Of a DNA stretch of 64,000 nucleotides, positions 49,034 through 57,065 are shown piece after piece. Position numbers and translations under genes: made by a program. Every line of letters begins with the position of its first letter. Positions within the stretch are counted from its first letter, which is position 1. The notes beneath the pieces were generated by a model. It worked only from the letters and a program-made list of their open reading frames with translations, was not told the origin of the DNA and made no database searches. The stretch lies in assembly GCF_014204975.1 (NCBI RefSeq), contig NZ_JACHMM010000001.1:1798001-1862000 (forward strand). Reading direction: 5' to 3'. This DNA is from Jiangella mangrovi. GTDB taxonomy: Bacteria; Actinomycetota; Actinomycetes; Jiangellales; Jiangellaceae.

Positions 49034-49324
49034 TCAGTGGGCTTCTGGCCGAACGACCTTGGTACGGAGCACCGTCTCGGAAAGCCCGAGCTGGCGGTCG
49101 AGCTCAGCCACAGTGTCGGCCTCGCACGTGACGTCGAGCACCGCGTAGATGCCCTCGCTCTTCTTGCCGATCTCGTACGAGAGCTTGCGGCGGCCCCAGA
49201 TGTCGACCTTCTCGACCGAGCCACCGGACTCACGCACGACCCCGAGATACTGCTCGAGGCTGGGTTGCACGGTGCGCTCCTCGGACTCGGGGTCCAGGAT
49301 CACCATGACTTCATAACGACGCAT
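49034..49324 (-). CDS. rpsF: 30S ribosomal protein S6
   Basis: A 96-residue protein [16 protein letters not shown] with [27 protein letters not shown], the S6 signature. First gene of the operon; ssb follows 13 bp downstream. The leader contains an unusually complete Shine-Dalgarno and a hairpin, listed separately. Confidence 0.98.
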   Translation of the reverse strand: MRRYEVMVILDPESEERTVQPSLEQYLGVVRESGGSVEKVDIWGRRKLSYEIGKKSEGIYAVLDVTCEADTVAELDRQLGLSETVLRTKVVRPEAH

Positions 49325-49327
49325 GCC

Positions 49328-49370
49328 GGATCACCTCCTGTGGTCTTCGCGGCCACGGTCTCTCCGTGGC
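49328..49370 (-). promoter_or_regulatory. rpsF leader: 12-nt Shine-Dalgarno and hairpin
   Basis: AGGAGGTGATCC (49328-49339, minus strand) is fully complementary to the conserved 3' end of 16S rRNA and ends 3 nt before the rpsF ATG. Upstream of it GCCACGG/CCGTGGC (49352-49358, 49364-49370) forms a 7-bp hairpin with a 5-nt loop. S6:S18 complexes autoregulate rpsF through a leader structure in many bacteria; whether this hairpin belongs to that motif is not shown. Confidence 0.6.
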
Positions 49371-49516
49371 AGGAGGGCTGAACGTCGATGGCCCGGTCGG
49401 ATGCACACACGTCCGCGCATGACCAGGCCGCAGGCAAGGTTACCAGCGATGCGCCGAAACGCCGATTCGGTTGTCCACAGGCCTTGACCTGCGCTTCTGC
49501 CGGCTGCGGGAAACCG

Positions 49517-49942
49517 TCAGAAATCGGACCCGGCCTCGAGCCGCTGGCGCAGCAGCTGCTCCAGCGGCATGGACTCGCCGTCGCGCGCGCCGACGCCTGC
49601 CTGCAGTGGCGGGTCCGACGGCGTCACGTTCGCCCCGGTGAGGCGGGCCGCGGCCGAGCGCGGCACGTCCAGGAGGTAGAAGGAGCCGTCCTCACCGACC
49701 GCCATGGCCCGGTTCCGGCGCACGTACCAGCCGCGCAGCCCGGTGCGGTAGGTGACGGCGCCGTCGCCGGCCCGCGCCCGCAACGGCCCGGGCTCGATGC
49801 CGGCCGACCTCATGGCCGCGACGAACTCGGCGACGAGTGCCCGCGCCCGCTCGGTCTCGGCGGCCTGCTTGCGCGCGAGCGCGTCGGCGTGGGCCTGGAC
49901 GGCCTCGCGTCGCTGCTCGCGCCAGCTGGCTTCTCCGGTCAT
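49517..49942 (-). CDS. Conserved hypothetical protein
   Basis: A 141-residue soluble protein. The N-terminal half is a charged, coiled-coil-like helix (SWREQRREAVQAHADALARKQAAETERARALVAEFVAAMRSAGI). The second half has strands including TGLRGWYVRRNRAMAVGEDGSFYLLDVP. I know similar small proteins in actinobacteria but not their function. It starts at ATG 49942 and is divergent from the AP-endonuclease-like gene. The 190 bp between its stop and rpsF contain one TTGTCCACAG (about 49470) and the rpsF leader. Confidence 0.7.
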   Translation of the reverse strand: MTGEASWREQRREAVQAHADALARKQAAETERARALVAEFVAAMRSAGIEPGPLRARAGDGAVTYRTGLRGWYVRRNRAMAVGEDGSFYLLDVPRSAAARLTGANVTPSDPPLQAGVGARDGESMPLEQLLRQRLEAGSDF

Positions 49943-50001
49943 CGATGAGGAGCCTACGGGGACCGGTCGCGATGTCGGACCGGCGCGGTAGCGTCTGGGC
50001 C

Positions 50002-50790
50002 ATGGCTGTGCAGCGCATCGGTGCCCACGTGAAGCAGGGCGACCCCATAGCGACGTCCAAGGCGAACGGCGCCGGGGCGGTGCAGATCTTCCTGGGCGAC
50101 CCGCAGGACTGGAAGGCCCCCAAGCTGGCCTACCCGGGCGGGGCCGAGGCGCTGAAGGCCGACGCCGAGGCGGCCGGCCTGACGGTGTACGTGCACGCGC
50201 CGTACGTGGTCAACGTCGCGACCACGAACAACCGCATCCGCATCCCCAGCCGCAAGATCCTGCAGCAGCACGTCGACGTCGCGGCCCAGGTGGGCGCGGC
50301 GGGCCTCGTGGTGCACGGCGGGCACGTGCTCAAGGGCGACGACCCCCACGCCGGCGTCGACAACTGGCGCAAGGCGGCCGAGCAGCTCGACGCCAAGGTG
50401 CCGGTGTTCATCGAGAACACCGCGGGCGGCGACTACGCCATGGCCCGCAAGCTGGACCGGCTGGCCATGCTCTGGGACGCCGTCGGCGAGTTCGGGTTCG
50501 GCTTCTGCCTCGACACCTGCCATGCGTTCTCGGCCGGCATCGCGCCCGAGGACATGGTCGACAAGACGCGCGCCATCACGGGGCGCATCGACCTCGTGCA
50601 CGCCAACGACAGCCGCGACCCGTTCGACTCCGGGGCCGACCGGCACGCCACCATCGGCACGGGCAGCATCGGCGGCGAGGCCATCGTCGCCGTCATCCAG
50701 GCCGCCGGCACCGACGCCATCGTCGAGACGCCCTTCGAAGGCCAGGACGACGACGTCGCCTACCTCCTGGACAACATCAAAGCAGCCTGA
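50002..50790 (+). CDS. Deoxyribonuclease IV-like AP endonuclease (xylose-isomerase-like TIM barrel)
   Basis: A 262-residue protein of the endonuclease IV family. Typical strands are RIGAHVKQGDPI, VYVHAPYVVNVAT, LVVHGGHVLKGDD, VFIENTAGGDYAM, GFCLDTCHAFSAG, DLVHANDSRDPFDSGADRHATIGTG and IVETPFEGQ. The His, Glu and Asp residues of the three-zinc site are present. It would cut DNA at abasic sites. The ATG at 50002 is used; an ATG at 49972 is in frame. Confidence 0.9.
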   Translation: MAVQRIGAHVKQGDPIATSKANGAGAVQIFLGDPQDWKAPKLAYPGGAEALKADAEAAGLTVYVHAPYVVNVATTNNRIRIPSRKILQQHVDVAAQVGAAGLVVHGGHVLKGDDPHAGVDNWRKAAEQLDAKVPVFIENTAGGDYAMARKLDRLAMLWDAVGEFGFGFCLDTCHAFSAGIAPEDMVDKTRAITGRIDLVHANDSRDPFDSGADRHATIGTGSIGGEAIVAVIQAAGTDAIVETPFEGQDDDVAYLLDNIKAA

Positions 50791-50863
50791 CGTGCCGAAA
50801 CCCCACCGGCGCGCCCACGCATCGGCAGGTGACCGAGCCCGGCTCGAGCCGGCTCACCCACCA

Positions 50864-50956
50864 GGCCGGTGGGCGGGGATGCCGTCAGGGGTAGGCGCGG
50901 GCGTCCGAGCGAGGAACGAGCGAGGCGGGCGGGGACGGCATCCCCGCCCACCGGCC
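50864..50956. repeat. Perfect 23-bp inverted repeat, 93-bp element
   Basis: Arms 50864-50886 and 50934-50956 are exact inverted copies 23 bp long (left arm begins GGCCGGTGGGCGGGGATG). The 47-bp spacer contains CGAGCGAGG twice. It lies in the 193-bp convergent gap between the AP-endonuclease and MarR genes. A bidirectional terminator is the simplest reading, but the arm length is unusual and a mobile or dispersed repeat is possible. The rest of the gap shows a smaller GGCTCGAGCC palindrome only. Confidence 0.7.
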
Positions 50957-50983
50957 GGACCACAGACGGCGATCAGCCGGGAC

Positions 50984-51490
50984 CTACACCCCGACGTGCG
51001 TCCGCGCCCGAGCGGCTTCGGCGACTCCTGCGACCGCTTCGGGCCGGACGGTGTCACGCACGATCCGCAGCGCGTCGGTCAGCGCGGTGAGCTGCTCGGG
51101 CGTCAGCAGGCCGGTGTACCAGCGGTCGACGTCCTCCATGTGGTCGGCCACGGCCGCCGTCACGCGCTCGAGCCCGGCGTCGGTGAGGACGGCCCAGGTG
51201 CCGCGGCGGTCGGTGTCGCAGCTGGCCCGGGCCACCAGGCCGGCGCGTTCGAGGCGGTCGACCACCCGGGTGACCCCGCTGGTGGTCAGGCTGGTCTGCG
51301 CGGCGAGGTCGCTCATGCGCAGCTGGCAGTTGGGTGTGCGCCCGAGTCGCAGCAGGATCTCGAGCTCGTTCTCGGACAGGCCGTGCTCGGCCAGGCGGGC
51401 GGCGAACTTGTTGGTCAGCCCCCGGTGCACCTCGACGAGCAGCCCGACGGCGGTGAGCCGGTCGTCGTCGATGATTCGCGTCGTCGCCAT
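50984..51490 (-). CDS. MarR-family transcriptional regulator
   Basis: A 168-residue MarR protein with the winged helix LGRTPNCQLRMSDLAAQTSLTTSGVTRVVDRLERAGLVAR and the wing DTDRRGTWAVLTDAG. The ATG at 51490 (MATTRIIDDD) is chosen; an upstream in-frame start at 51523 would cover the operator. It is divergent from the YceI gene, with an operator-like site 13 bp before its start. Confidence 0.9.
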   Translation of the reverse strand: MATTRIIDDDRLTAVGLLVEVHRGLTNKFAARLAEHGLSENELEILLRLGRTPNCQLRMSDLAAQTSLTTSGVTRVVDRLERAGLVARASCDTDRRGTWAVLTDAGLERVTAAVADHMEDVDRWYTGLLTPEQLTALTDALRIVRDTVRPEAVAGVAEAARARTHVGV

Positions 51491-51502
51491 AGATGCTGAT
51501 GC

Positions 51503-51516
51503 TAACAATGGTTGAC
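51503..51516. promoter_or_regulatory. Candidate MarR operator between marR and yceI-like gene
   Basis: TAACAATGGTTGAC has dyad symmetry around AATG (AAC/GTT arms) and sits 13 bp from the MarR start and 62 bp from the YceI-like start. The AACAATGGTTGA core is shared with the site before the DHA2 exporter at 11154-11169. Confidence 0.6.
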
Positions 51517-51578
51517 GGCGCAAAATATTGAATGTTGAAGCAGATCGAGCAGAGATTCGACCAGAGAAGGGGCACGCG

Positions 51579-52187
51579 ATGGCCGAGGCTCACGCCACCG
51601 GCAACCTGCACCCGTGGAACGGGCTCACCGTGCCGGCGGCCGGCGTCTTCACGCTCGACCCCGCGCACGCCGACGTCACGTTCGCGGTGCGGTACCTCAT
51701 GGTCACGCAGATCAAGGGCCGGTTCGGCGACGTCCGGGCGACGCTGACCGTCGGCGAGGACCCCACCGCGTCGCACGTCGAGGTGGTCGTGGGGACGGCG
51801 AGCCTGGCCACCGGCGAGGACGACCGTGACGAGCGGCTGCGCTCCGCGGACTTCTTCGACGTGGTGCACCACCCGGAGCTGACGTTCCGGTCCACGCGCA
51901 TCGCGCACGTCGAGGGCAACGAGTTCGTGCTGGCCGGCGACCTCACCATCCGCGGCACCACCCGGCCGGTCGACTTCCGGGCCAGTTTCGACGGCGTCGG
52001 CTTCGACCCGTGGGGGGCGCAGGTCGTGGGCCTGTCCGCGCGCACCGAGATCGACCGGGAACGGTGGGGTCTCACCTGGAACCGGGCGCTCGAGACCGGT
52101 GGTGTGCTCATCGGCCGGAAGGTGGTGCTGGAGATCGACGCCGAGTTCACCCGGCCTGCGCAACCGGACACTCCCGGACGATCGTGA
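51579..52187 (+). CDS. YceI-family protein
   Basis: A 202-residue lipocalin-like protein. The signature FTLDPAHADVTFAVRYLMVTQIKGRFGDV is followed by RSADFFDVVHHPELTFRST and LTIRGTTRPVDF. YceI proteins bind polyisoprenoids such as ubiquinone precursors. There is no signal peptide, so this one is cytoplasmic. The ATG at 51579 has the ribosome site AGAAGG. It is divergent from a MarR regulator, a common pairing. Confidence 0.93.
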   Translation: MAEAHATGNLHPWNGLTVPAAGVFTLDPAHADVTFAVRYLMVTQIKGRFGDVRATLTVGEDPTASHVEVVVGTASLATGEDDRDERLRSADFFDVVHHPELTFRSTRIAHVEGNEFVLAGDLTIRGTTRPVDFRASFDGVGFDPWGAQVVGLSARTEIDRERWGLTWNRALETGGVLIGRKVVLEIDAEFTRPAQPDTPGRS

Positions 52188-52227
52188 TCGTTCTCGGGTC
52201 CGCAGCCGGAGCGGGTACCCTCGCCCC

Positions 52228-53367
52228 GTGACACGCAGCCCCGCCCTCGCCGTCCGAGAGATCACAAGCGACCAGCACCTCGCCGCGATCGCCGAGCTGC
52301 CCTCGGTCAGCTTCCTGCAGACTCCGGCATGGGGCGTGGTCAAGCGCGACTGGCGGTCCCGCTCCGTCGGCTGGTTCGACGGCGACAAGCTGGTCGGCGT
52401 GGCGTTGGTGCTGTACCGCAAGGCGCCGCGCGTCCGCCGCTACCTCGCCTACGTCCCCGAAGGTCCGAGCATCGACTGGGAGGCCGCGGCCACCGGCGGC
52501 GACCTGCTGCGCTGGCTGGCCCCGCTGGCCGAGCACGTGAAGGCCCAGGGCGCGTTCGGCCTGCGCATGGGACCCATGGTGGTCACGCGCCGCTGGTCCA
52601 ACGCGACGCTCAAGGAGGCGCTGGCCGACCCCGGCGTCACCCGGCTGCGCGACCTGCCCGCCGACGAGACCACCGCCACCGGCACCGCGCTGGCCGAGCA
52701 GCTGACGGCGCTGGGCTGGCGTGCGCCCGCCGACGTCGACGGGTTCTCCGCCGGCCAGCCGCGGCACGTGTTCCAGCTGCCGCTCGAGGGCCGGTCGGCC
52801 GACGAGGTCCTCAAGGGCTTCAACCAGCTGTGGCGGCGCAACATCAAGAAGGCCGACAAGTCCGGGGTCGTCGTCACCCAGGGCAGCGCCGCCGACCTCC
52901 CCGCGTTCCACCGGATCTACGCCGAGACCGCCCAGCGCGACGGCTTCACGCCGCGCCCGCTCGCCTACTTCGAGGGCATGTGGGCCGCCATGACGGACGA
53001 GGCGCCGGAGCGGCTGCGGCTCTACCTCGCACACCACGAGGGCGACCTCGTCGCCGCCACCACCATGACCCGCGTGGGCACGCACGCCTGGTACTCCTAC
53101 GGCGCCTCGACGACGGCCAAGCGCGACGTCCGCGGCTCCAACGCGATCCAGTGGCGGATGATGCAGGACGCCCTGGCCGAGGGGTGCGCCGTCTACGACC
53201 TGCGCGGCATCACCGACACGCTGTCCGAGGACGACTCCCACGCCGGGCTCATCCGGTTCAAGCTGGGCACCGGCGGGCACGCCGTCGAGTACCTGGGCGA
53301 GTGGGACCTCCCGCTCTCGCGCGTCCTCTACTCCGCATTCGACCTCTACATGAAGCGCCGGAGCTGA
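52228..53367 (+). CDS. FemA/FemX-like peptidoglycan aminoacyltransferase
   Basis: A 379-residue protein of the FemAB family with twin GNAT-like domains: FLQTPAWGVVKRDWRSRSVGWFDGDKLVGVALVLYRK at the start, FNQLWRRNIKKADKSGVVV, then YSYGASTTAKRDVRGSNAIQWRMMQDALAEGCAVYDLRGI. Family members use aminoacyl-tRNA to add the first residue of the interpeptide bridge to lipid II stem peptides. It starts at GTG 52228 and its stop is 2 bp before the alanine-racemase-like gene, so the two are an operon. Confidence 0.92.
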   Translation: MTRSPALAVREITSDQHLAAIAELPSVSFLQTPAWGVVKRDWRSRSVGWFDGDKLVGVALVLYRKAPRVRRYLAYVPEGPSIDWEAAATGGDLLRWLAPLAEHVKAQGAFGLRMGPMVVTRRWSNATLKEALADPGVTRLRDLPADETTATGTALAEQLTALGWRAPADVDGFSAGQPRHVFQLPLEGRSADEVLKGFNQLWRRNIKKADKSGVVVTQGSAADLPAFHRIYAETAQRDGFTPRPLAYFEGMWAAMTDEAPERLRLYLAHHEGDLVAATTMTRVGTHAWYSYGASTTAKRDVRGSNAIQWRMMQDALAEGCAVYDLRGITDTLSEDDSHAGLIRFKLGTGGHAVEYLGEWDLPLSRVLYSAFDLYMKRRS

Positions 53368-53369
53368 CC

Positions 53370-54413
53370 GTGTCCGTCACCTTGCACATCGCGGCCGGCC
53401 CGTGGCGGGACCGCGTCCGCCGCTACGTCGACGACGCGGCCGCCGCGGGTGTCACCGTCGTCCCCGTCGCCAAGGGCAACGGCTACGGCTTCGGCAACGC
53501 CGTCCTGGCGGCGGAGTCGGCGGCGCTCGGCGTCACCACGGTCGCCGCCGGCACGTACGAGGAGGTCCCGGCCGTCGCGCAGGCGTTCGGCGGCGACGTC
53601 CTGGTGCTGACGCCGTGGCGGCCCTGGCTCGACGGCGGGTTCGGCGACGAGCGCGTCGTGCACACGGTGTCGCGGCTCGAGGACCTGCGGGCGCTCGCGA
53701 CGGGCGACGCGCGGCCGCGGGTGGTCGTCGAGGTCCTCACGAGCATGCGCCGCCACGGCGTCGCTGCCGGCGACCTCGCCGAGGTGGCGAAGCTGATCGA
53801 CGGCGTGCGGTTCGAGGGGTTCGCGCTGCACCTGCCGCTGACCGGCGACCACACCGCCGAGGCGACGGCGCTGGCCCGGCAGGCGTTCGAGGCGGCGCCG
53901 GCGGCCCCGCGAACCGTCTGGGTCAGCCACCTCACGCCCGCCAAGGCGGCCGCCGTCGCCCGCGACACCGGCGCCGAGGTGCGGCTTCGGGTCGCGACGG
54001 CGCTGTGGCTGGGCGACCGCACGGGCCTGACGGCGAAGGCGACCGTTCTCGACGTGCACCGGGTGCGCCGCGGCGAGACGTTCGGCTATCGCCAGCGCCG
54101 GGCCCGCCGCGACGGCACGCTCCTGGTGGTCGCGGGCGGCACGGCGCACGGCATCGCGATGCAGGCCCCGAGCGCCGCGACGACGCTGCGCCAGCGCGCG
54201 ACCGCCCTCGCCCGCGGTGGCCTCGAGGCCGGCGGCCGCGCCCTGTCGCCGTTCCGCGTGGCCGGCAGGCAGCGCTGGTTCGCCGAGCCTCCGCACATGC
54301 AGTGCTCGATGATCTGGCTTCCCGCCGACGCCACCCCACCCGCTGTCGGCGACCAGATCGACGTCGAAGTCCGCTTCACCACCACCACCTTCGACACCCT
54401 CGCCTGGGGATAG
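53370..54413 (+). CDS. Alanine-racemase-like fold-type III PLP protein
   Basis: A 347-residue protein. VTVVPVAKGNGYGFG carries the PLP lysine in the place of the alanine racemase AKA(D/N)AYG motif. A TIM-barrel with VVVEVLTSMRRHG and FEGFALHLPLTGD follows, then a beta C-terminal domain with HRVRRGETFGYRQR. Sequence similarity to true Alr is partial, and the classic C-terminal tyrosine motif is not obvious. Since it is coupled to the FemX-like gene, it may supply or modify an amino acid for peptidoglycan bridges; this is inference. It starts at GTG 53370. Confidence 0.75.
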   Translation: MSVTLHIAAGPWRDRVRRYVDDAAAAGVTVVPVAKGNGYGFGNAVLAAESAALGVTTVAAGTYEEVPAVAQAFGGDVLVLTPWRPWLDGGFGDERVVHTVSRLEDLRALATGDARPRVVVEVLTSMRRHGVAAGDLAEVAKLIDGVRFEGFALHLPLTGDHTAEATALARQAFEAAPAAPRTVWVSHLTPAKAAAVARDTGAEVRLRVATALWLGDRTGLTAKATVLDVHRVRRGETFGYRQRRARRDGTLLVVAGGTAHGIAMQAPSAATTLRQRATALARGGLEAGGRALSPFRVAGRQRWFAEPPHMQCSMIWLPADATPPAVGDQIDVEVRFTTTTFDTLAWG

Positions 54414-54453
54414 GGACGGGCATCCCCCGCCGCTCAGCCGGACGCAACCCCGG

Positions 54454-55596
54454 CTAACCCGCCCACCGACCGGTCAAGTAGGCAGCCGCCCAGACCGACA
54501 TCAGCGGCACCGACACCACCAGATACGCCCAGAGGACCCAGCGCCGCCGAACGGCCAGGACGGCGATGGTCACCCACAGGGGCCACCAGAGGAGCGTCGC
54601 CCGCGGCACCGAGAAGAACCAGGTCGACGTGCCGAACGCGATGACCTGGAGGCCGACCCAGGTGGCCTCGCCCCAGCGGCGCCACCAGAGCAGCGCCCCG
54701 GTGAGCACGACGCCGACGAGCATGGCGACGATCTCGGCGCGGAACATCCACGCGAAGCCGGGCGACTGGGTGCCGCCGAACGCGGCCTGCCAGGTGGTGT
54801 CGAATGCCGTCCAGGGCCAGGTGAAGTGGCGGTCCCAGCCCTCGGCCTGGGCGTGCAGCCAGGCCAGCCAGTCGCCGGTCTCGGACTCGAGGAAGGCCGA
54901 CCACGCGATCAGCGGCAATGCGGGCAGGAACAGCCAGCCGAGGCCGGACCACCAGGGCCGCCCGGTCTGGGCCATGGCCTCGCGCCGGGTGGTCAGCCAC
55001 TGGACGGCGATGGCGGCGGCGAGGAACAGGCCGCTCACGCGGATGGTGCACGAGAGCGCCGTCAGGACGCCGGCCGCGGGCCAGTGCTGCCGCCGGGCCG
55101 CGAGCCAGGCGGGCAGCGCGCAGGCCAGGAAGAGCGACTCGGTGTACGGGGCGGCGAGGAACACCGCGGACGGCGCGGTGACCCAGACCAGCACGGTGAG
55201 CCGGCCGATGCTCTGGCCGCCCTCGAGCTCGCCGATGCGGCCGAGCGCGAGGGCCGCGACGGCGCCGGCGAGCAGCGACACGAGCAGCCCGGTGAACACG
55301 TGCTGCAGGCCGGCCTCGCCGCCGAGCCACAGCAGTCCGGGGAAGCCGGGGAAGAACGCCTCGTTGGGGACGCCGGTGGGCTCGCCGCCGTAGCCGTGGA
55401 TGGCGATGCCGGCGTAGTGCCAGTAGTCCCACTGCTGCCACCGGTCGAGCGCGGGGACGACGTCCTGTCCCTGCGCGACGAACATCCAGCCGGTGGCACC
55501 GGCGATGACCCACATCGAGACCCGGCTCGCCAGCCAGATGGCCAGCGAGTCGGCGTCGACCGGGCGGGCACGGTCGAGGAGGCTGCGCGCCGTCAT
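54454..55596 (-). CDS. Integral-membrane glycosyltransferase (mannosyltransferase-like)
   Basis: A 380-residue polytopic protein of the GT-C fold. The first loop contains RWQQWDYWHYAGIAIHGYG and NEAFFPGFPGLLWL, a pattern typical of polyprenyl-phosphate-sugar-dependent PIG-V-like mannosyltransferases, with the acidic residue in WDYWHY as candidate catalytic base. About nine or ten spans follow. The ATG at 55596 overlaps the stop of the GT87 gene (ATGA). It is convergent with the racemase-like gene 40 bp away. Confidence 0.8.
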   Translation of the reverse strand: MTARSLLDRARPVDADSLAIWLASRVSMWVIAGATGWMFVAQGQDVVPALDRWQQWDYWHYAGIAIHGYGGEPTGVPNEAFFPGFPGLLWLGGEAGLQHVFTGLLVSLLAGAVAALALGRIGELEGGQSIGRLTVLVWVTAPSAVFLAAPYTESLFLACALPAWLAARRQHWPAAGVLTALSCTIRVSGLFLAAAIAVQWLTTRREAMAQTGRPWWSGLGWLFLPALPLIAWSAFLESETGDWLAWLHAQAEGWDRHFTWPWTAFDTTWQAAFGGTQSPGFAWMFRAEIVAMLVGVVLTGALLWWRRWGEATWVGLQVIAFGTSTWFFSVPRATLLWWPLWVTIAVLAVRRRWVLWAYLVVSVPLMSVWAAAYLTGRWAG

Positions 55597-57035
55597 GCCG
55601 GCTCCGTTCCCCCGCGCCGGTGCCGCGCGGCGGCGACGGGCGGGCCGGCCGGCGACGGTGACGGCGTGACGTACCGCCGGACGGGGTCCTCTTCGGGATG
55701 GCGGATGTCGCGCACGACCATGACAACGAGCCAGAGCAGCCCCGCGATCCGCAGCACGATCGCCAGAGCGTACTGGTCGTTGCTGATCAATGGCGCGGAC
55801 GGGTCGTACAGGGTGCCCAGGTAGCGCCAGACGCACACGAAGTACACGACCTCGGCGGCCTGCCAGAGCGCCAGGTCGCGCACCCGCGGCCGGGCCAGCA
55901 CGGCCAGTGGCAGCAGCCAGAGCGAGTACTGCGGCGACCACACCTTGTTCACCAGCAGGAAGGCGGCGACGGCGAGGAAGGCCAGTGGCGCGACGCGGGG
56001 TGGGACGGGCGCCGTCAGGGCGAGCGCGGCGATGAGCACCAGCAGCACGGCCGCGGACACCACCACGAGGTCGTCCACCTGCTCGGGCAGCAGGTCCGGC
56101 GCCAGCAGGCCGAGCGCGTACCAGGTGGAGCCGAAGTCGGCCGCGCGGTCGACGTTGAAGGTGAAGAACTCGCGCCAGCCGGTGGGCGCCCACCAGGCCA
56201 CCGGCAGGTTCACCGCACACCAGGCGACGACGGCGCCCGCGACGGCCAGGCCGGTGTCGCGCAGGGCGGCCCGCCGCTCCGGCGACCGCAGCGCCACCAG
56301 GACCATTACGCCCAGCAGCAGCACCGGGTAGAGCTTCGCCGCCGTCCCGAGGCCGATCAGCACGCCGGTGAGCACGGGCCGGTCGCGGCTCCACGCCAGC
56401 AGCGCCAGCGAGGTCAGCAGCACGGCCAGCAGGTCCCAGTTGACGTTGGCGCTGAGCAGAAGGACCGGCGACGCGGCCACGAGCAGCCCGTCCCAGGGCC
56501 GCCGTCTCTCCGTGCGCGCGGTGGCCGCGACGACGCCCAGCGCGCACACCGCCATGAGCGTCGCGGTGAGGTCGAAGAACGTCACGCTCTCGGCGACGTC
56601 GGGCGCGAGGCCGGGCGTGACCCGGACCGCGCCGAACCAGTCGGTCAGCAGGGCCGCCAGTGGCGCCGTCGCCTGCATGACGGCGCCGGTCAGCACCGGA
56701 TACTCCAGCAGGCTGTCGCGGTAGGCCAGCAGGCCCTCGGCGAATCCGCGCTCGCGGTAGAGGAACGCGACGTCGCTGTAGCAGAGCGACGTCCACATCG
56801 ACCGGTCCGCGCGGTCGGCCCAGCCGCCGGCACGACACGGCTGGTCGGCGAGCAGCCCCAGCGCCAGGACGACGACGGCGACCGCCAGGGCGATGCGCAG
56901 CGGACCCCACCAGCGGCGCGGCGCCGCGGCCCGGCGCCCGAACGGGCCGCCGACCACCTCGCTCATCGCGGCGACGAGGGGGTCCTCACGACTCGGCGCG
57001 GCGGATCCCTCGCGGCGCTGCGGCGTGACGGACAC
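55593..57035 (-). CDS. GT87-family membrane glycosyltransferase
   Basis: A 480-residue polytopic protein of the DUF2029/GT87 family, GT-C fold. Diagnostic segments are CYSDVAFLYRERGFAEGLLAYRDSLLEYPVLTGAVM, LLLSANVNWDLLAVLL, GLGTAAKLYPVLLL and NKVWSPQYSLWLLPL. Members add mannose or arabinose to envelope glycolipids from polyprenyl-phosphate donors. It starts at GTG 57035, 30 bp after the PBP gene, and overlaps the next glycosyltransferase, giving a three-gene envelope operon. Confidence 0.88.
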   Translation of the reverse strand: MSVTPQRREGSAAPSREDPLVAAMSEVVGGPFGRRAAAPRRWWGPLRIALAVAVVVLALGLLADQPCRAGGWADRADRSMWTSLCYSDVAFLYRERGFAEGLLAYRDSLLEYPVLTGAVMQATAPLAALLTDWFGAVRVTPGLAPDVAESVTFFDLTATLMAVCALGVVAATARTERRRPWDGLLVAASPVLLLSANVNWDLLAVLLTSLALLAWSRDRPVLTGVLIGLGTAAKLYPVLLLGVMVLVALRSPERRAALRDTGLAVAGAVVAWCAVNLPVAWWAPTGWREFFTFNVDRAADFGSTWYALGLLAPDLLPEQVDDLVVVSAAVLLVLIAALALTAPVPPRVAPLAFLAVAAFLLVNKVWSPQYSLWLLPLAVLARPRVRDLALWQAAEVVYFVCVWRYLGTLYDPSAPLISNDQYALAIVLRIAGLLWLVVMVVRDIRHPEEDPVRRYVTPSPSPAGPPVAAARHRRGGTEPA

Positions 57036-57065
57036 GAATGGACAGCCTAGAGGGAGCGCGTGACG

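Noticed and set aside
49469-49478. A TTGTCCACAG sequence near rpsF
   Set aside because: It is a single isolated copy, not enough to claim a DnaA-binding site.
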